Source of the DNA: an uncultured Gemmatimonadota bacterium
GTDB lineage: Bacteria > Gemmatimonadota > Gemmatimonadetes > Gemmatimonadales > Gemmatimonadaceae
Assembly: GCA_903906325.1 (NCBI GenBank)
Contig: CAIVJV010000373.1
Location: forward strand, 1-7,651
Direction of reading: 5' to 3'
Length of the DNA stretch: 7,651 nt
Shown here: one piece after another, positions 5,300 to 7,651 of the stretch
Position numbering within the stretch: position 1 is the first letter of the stretch
How the letters are laid out: each line of letters starts with the position of its first letter
Notes under the pieces: model-generated
Databases searched by the model: none
Seen by the model: only the letters and a program-made list of their open reading frames with translations
What the model was told of the DNA's origin: nothing
Made by a program: the position numbers and the translations under genes

Positions 5300-6598
5300 A
5301 TGACCACCTCCTCTCGTCGTGACTTCCTCGCCGGGCTCGCCGGGGCGGGCCTCGCCCTCCCGGTCCTCTCCGAGCGCGCCATGGCGCAGCTCGTCCGCGC
5401 GAACCTCGTGGCCGGGGACCGTCCCCCGTCCGCCCTCGCCGATGACGAGGGCTACTGGTCGCAGATCCAACGCGCGTTCGACGCCGACCGCGTGATGATC
5501 AATCTCAACAACGGGGGGATCTCCCCCACGCCGTCCCACGTCCTCGAGCAGCTGATCCGCGACATGCGCTTCGTCAACGAGCTCCCGGACGAGCACAACT
5601 GGCGGATCCTCGAGCCGCGGATGGAGAGCACGCGCCGTGAGCTCGCGCGCGAGTTCGGGTGCGGTCCGGAGGAGATGGCGATCAATCGGAACGCCTCCGA
5701 GGGGATGGAGACGATGATCCTCGGGCTCGACCTCCGCCGCGGGGACGAGGTGATCGTCACGAATCAGAATTACGGCCGCATGCTGCAGACGTGGGAGCAA
5801 CGCGAACGTCGTGACGGGATCGTCCTGAAGCAGGTCTCGTTCCCCGTCCCGCTCACCGATCCGCAGGTCCTCGTGAAGGCGATCGCGGCGCAGATCACCC
5901 CGCGCACCAAGGCGATCGAGCTTCCGCACATCACGAACCTCACCGGGCAGATCCTCCCGATCCGTGACATCGTGCGACTCGCACGGCCCAAGGGGATCCC
6001 CGTCTTCGTCGACGGGGCGCATGCCTTCGGGCACTTCCCCTTCACGCGCGACGCGCTCGAGTGCGACTACTACGCGACCTCGCTGCACAAGTGGATCCAT
6101 GCGCCGATCGGGGCGGGGTTCCTCTCCGTGCGCCAGTCGGAGATCCCGAAGCTCTGGCCCCTCATGGCCGCCCCCAAGGCGAAGGACGCCGACATCCGGA
6201 AGTTCGAGGAGATCGGGACCCACCCGCAGGCGAACTTCAATGCGGTCTCCGTCGCGCTCACCTTCCATCGTGGGATCGGGATCGAGCGCAAGATCGCCCG
6301 ACTCCGCTACCTCCGCGATCGGTGGGCGAAGGCGCTCCTCGCCGAGAGTCCGCGCGTGAAGGTCCTCACCGAGCTCGGCCCCGACCGGGCCGGTGCCATC
6401 TGCATGTTCGACGTCGAGGGGATCGAGCCCGGCGCCCTCGGCGGATGGCTCCTGGCCAAGCATCGGATCGTCACCACGCCGATCATCCATCCCGAGTTCA
6501 AGGGGATCCGCATCACCCCGAGCATCTACACCACGCCGGATGAGCTCGATACCTTCGTCGAGGCGGTGACCACCGCCATCCGACGAGGGATCGCATGA
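5300..6598 (+). CDS. Tat-exported class V aminotransferase-fold PLP enzyme
   Basis: This 432-residue protein is a fold-type I PLP enzyme of the class V aminotransferase / cysteine desulfurase / isopenicillin N epimerase-like group. The N-terminus carries a twin-arginine signal, SRRDFL (5-10), with a Gly/Ala/Leu core and a MAQ cleavage region (28-30), predicting export of the folded, cofactor-loaded enzyme. Visible active-site elements are NNGGISP (70-76, substrate/cofactor loop), NASEGM (131-136, phosphate region), the DGAHAFGH motif (238-245) with Asp238 for the pyridine nitrogen and His241 stacking, and SLHKW (261-265) with Lys264 as the PLP Schiff-base lysine. The C-terminal domain has the usual ...RITPSIYTT region. 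I chose ATG 5300, since the upstream open frame overlaps the barrel gene and is not protein-like. Its stop overlaps the EVE gene. Substrate cannot be told; epimerase, desulfurase and lyase activities are all possible. Confidence 0.9.
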   Translation: MTTSSRRDFLAGLAGAGLALPVLSERAMAQLVRANLVAGDRPPSALADDEGYWSQIQRAFDADRVMINLNNGGISPTPSHVLEQLIRDMRFVNELPDEHNWRILEPRMESTRRELAREFGCGPEEMAINRNASEGMETMILGLDLRRGDEVIVTNQNYGRMLQTWEQRERRDGIVLKQVSFPVPLTDPQVLVKAIAAQITPRTKAIELPHITNLTGQILPIRDIVRLARPKGIPVFVDGAHAFGHFPFTRDALECDYYATSLHKWIHAPIGAGFLSVRQSEIPKLWPLMAAPKAKDADIRKFEEIGTHPQANFNAVSVALTFHRGIGIERKIARLRYLRDRWAKALLAESPRVKVLTELGPDRAGAICMFDVEGIEPGALGGWLLAKHRIVTTPIIHPEFKGIRITPSIYTTPDELDTFVEAVTTAIRRGIA

Positions 6599-7065
6599 GT
6601 TATTGGCTGATCAAGTCTGAACCCGAGGTCTTCTCCTTCGCCGATCTCCAGGCGGCGGCGAGGAAGACCACGTACTGGGACGGGGTGCGCAACTATCAGG
6701 CGCGGAACACGCTCCGCGACGCGATGAAGAAGGGGGATCGCTGCTTCTTCTATCACTCGAACGCCGAGCCCTCGGGGATCGCCGGGATCTGCGAGGTGGT
6801 GCGGGAGGGGTATCCCGACCACACGGCGTTCGACCCGAAGGATCCGCACTACGATCCCAAGTCGACGCCGGACGCGCCGACCTGGTACATGGTCGACGTG
6901 AAGGCGGTACGGGCCTTCCCGCGGCTGATCAGCCTCGCGGAGCTCCGTGCGGCGCGCGCGCTCCAGGGGATGGTGCTGCTGCAGAAGGGGAGCCGGCTCA
7001 GCGTCCTGCCGGTGAGCAGGAGGGAGTGGGAGACGATCTGCGCGTTGGCGGGCGTCGCCGGCTGA
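6595..7065 (+). CDS. EVE-domain protein (PUA-like fold, THYN1/YLR-type)
   Basis: This 156-residue protein consists of a single EVE domain (formerly DUF55), related to human thymocyte nuclear protein 1. It begins with the family-typical YWLIKSEP (3-10), followed by WDGVRNYQARN (28-38), KKGDRCFFYHSN (45-56), GIAGICEVVREGYPD (61-75), a WYMVDVK strand and the LQGMVLLQKGSRLSVLPVS closing segment. EVE domains have a PUA-like fold and are thought to bind modified bases in DNA or RNA; the conserved Trp, Asn and Ser positions line the pocket. The protein has no signal peptide and should be cytoplasmic. ATG 6595 overlaps the upstream TGA (ATGA), and GAGG at 6585-6588 gives six-base spacing. No methyltransferase or nuclease lies in the window, so a defence role is not supported; housekeeping function is as likely. 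Confidence 0.95.
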   Translation: MSYWLIKSEPEVFSFADLQAAARKTTYWDGVRNYQARNTLRDAMKKGDRCFFYHSNAEPSGIAGICEVVREGYPDHTAFDPKDPHYDPKSTPDAPTWYMVDVKAVRAFPRLISLAELRAARALQGMVLLQKGSRLSVLPVSRREWETICALAGVAG

Positions 7066-7079
7066 GCCGCCGGCGTCGC
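7052..7079. terminator. Inverted repeat between convergent genes; possible bidirectional terminator
   Basis: GCGTCGCCGGC (7052-7062) pairs with GCCGGCGTCGC (7069-7079) at 10 of 11 positions around a 6-base loop that contains the EVE stop codon. It lies between two convergent stop codons 16 bases apart. It is a strong GC hairpin without T-runs on either side, so it may help end or protect both transcripts. The function is inferred from position. Confidence 0.4.
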
Positions 7080-7081
7080 GG

Positions 7082-7651
7082 TCAGAGCAGGCCCAGCAGC
7101 ATCGCGAGGCCGCTCCCGAAGCCGATCACGATCACCACCCGCCGAACCCAGCGTTGGCCGACGCGCTGGGCCAAGAGGGCGCCGCCGATCCCGCCGGCGG
7201 TCGCACCGACCGCCATCGTCAGGGCCACCGGCCAGTCCACGATCCCGCTCGCGGCGAAGATCGCGACGGCGACGAGGTTCATGAGGCCGCCCCCCCAGTT
7301 CTTGAGGCCGTTCATCTGGTGGATGTTCGTGAGCCCCATCAGCCCCAAGGCGGCGAGCATCAGGATCCCGGCGCCGGCGCCGAAATAGCCACCGTAGATC
7401 CCGACCCCGAGCTGGAAGAGGAGGAAGCGCCGCGGTGGGAGGTCCAGCGTCCCATCGGGGCGGGCGATCGTCCGCGTGGCGATCCACGAGCGGAGCATCG
7501 GGCCCTGGACCATGAAGAGGACGGTCGCGCCGAGGATCAGATAGGGGACGAGCGCGGCGAAGCGCCGCTCCGGCGTCGAGAGCAGGAGGACGGCGCCGAT
7601 GCTCCCACCCAGGAGGCTGGGGACGGCCCACGCCGCGGCCCACCGGCGGGC
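7082..7651 (-). CDS. TauE/SafE family membrane transporter (5' end outside window)
   Basis: The minus-strand frame is open from the window edge to the TGA at 7084-7082, giving 189 visible residues; the usual family length is about 250, so roughly 60 N-terminal residues are missing. The family is known for putative export or uptake of sulfonates, sulfite or other small organic anions across the inner membrane. Visible hallmarks are a GGSIGA motif with a following LLLSTPERRF stretch, a PYLILGATVLF helix, and the second-half signature GIYGGYFGAGAGILML followed by NIHQMNGLKN. At least five or six hydrophobic helices can be seen, and the two halves resemble each other, as is typical for this internally duplicated family. 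An internal ATG at 7513 is not the start, because the family motif GGSIGA lies upstream of it. It converges on the EVE gene with a 16-base gap. Substrate unknown. Confidence 0.92.
   Translation of the reverse strand, partial: ARRWAAAWAVPSLLGGSIGAVLLLSTPERRFAALVPYLILGATVLFMVQGPMLRSWIATRTIARPDGTLDLPPRRFLLFQLGVGIYGGYFGAGAGILMLAALGLMGLTNIHQMNGLKNWGGGLMNLVAVAIFAASGIVDWPVALTMAVGATAGGIGGALLAQRVGQRWVRRVVIVIGFGSGLAMLLGLL

Noticed and set aside
5291..6490. Minus-strand open frame of 399 codons opposite the PLP enzyme
   Set aside because: It is very rich in Asp, Glu, Arg and Leu with no motif, and it mirrors the codon bias of the real plus-strand enzyme.
6595..7065. EVE gene as part of a restriction or anti-phage island
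   Set aside because: No methyltransferase, nuclease or other defence gene is in the window; neighbours are an exported enzyme and a transporter.
7082..7513. TauE/SafE protein starting at the internal ATG at 7513
   Set aside because: The frame stays open to the window edge and the upstream 46 codons contain family motifs (GGSIGA and the PYLILGA helix), so the gene is cut by the edge and does not start there.

Overview
This 7.65 kb window is very GC-rich (roughly 70%, with G/C at most third codon positions) and densely packed. Genes are on the plus strand except the last. The style resembles Gemmatimonadota or a related high-GC environmental phylum. That guess rests on three things: signal peptides ending in an 'AQ'-type site, an ECF sigma factor paired with a membrane protein carrying an AMPK/isoamylase-type E-set domain, and several genes lacking a Shine-Dalgarno sequence. 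Taxonomy is an inference; there is no rRNA or universal marker here.

Layout: (1) 1-228 has no recognisable gene. (2) 229-1977 is a tight three-gene unit: an 88-residue secreted peptide with two CX10C cysteine pairs, an ABC ATPase, and a compact six-helix ABC-2-type permease. (3) 1978-2189 is an intergenic region with two short inverted repeats. (4) 2190-4001 is an overlapping unit: an ECF sigma factor, a single-pass membrane protein with an external E-set (CBM48-like) domain that is probably the sigma regulator, and a secreted helical protein of unknown function. It ends in a 12-bp tandem repeat that duplicates the stop-codon region. (5) 4101-5294 is a secreted, probably outer-membrane beta-barrel protein with a second, degenerate E-set domain at its C-terminus. 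(6) 5300-7065 is a Tat-exported class V PLP-dependent enzyme overlapping an EVE-domain protein. (7) 7082-7651 (minus strand, cut by the window edge) is a TauE/SafE-type membrane transporter converging on the EVE gene.

The most interesting reading is that genes 2190-5294 form an envelope-sensing or envelope-building locus. The sigma factor would be controlled across the inner membrane by an E-set protein, and an outer-membrane protein with a related E-set domain lies just downstream. The second candidate is the cysteine-patterned miniprotein beside a dedicated ABC exporter. Both are inferences from domain layout and gene order, not demonstrated systems.
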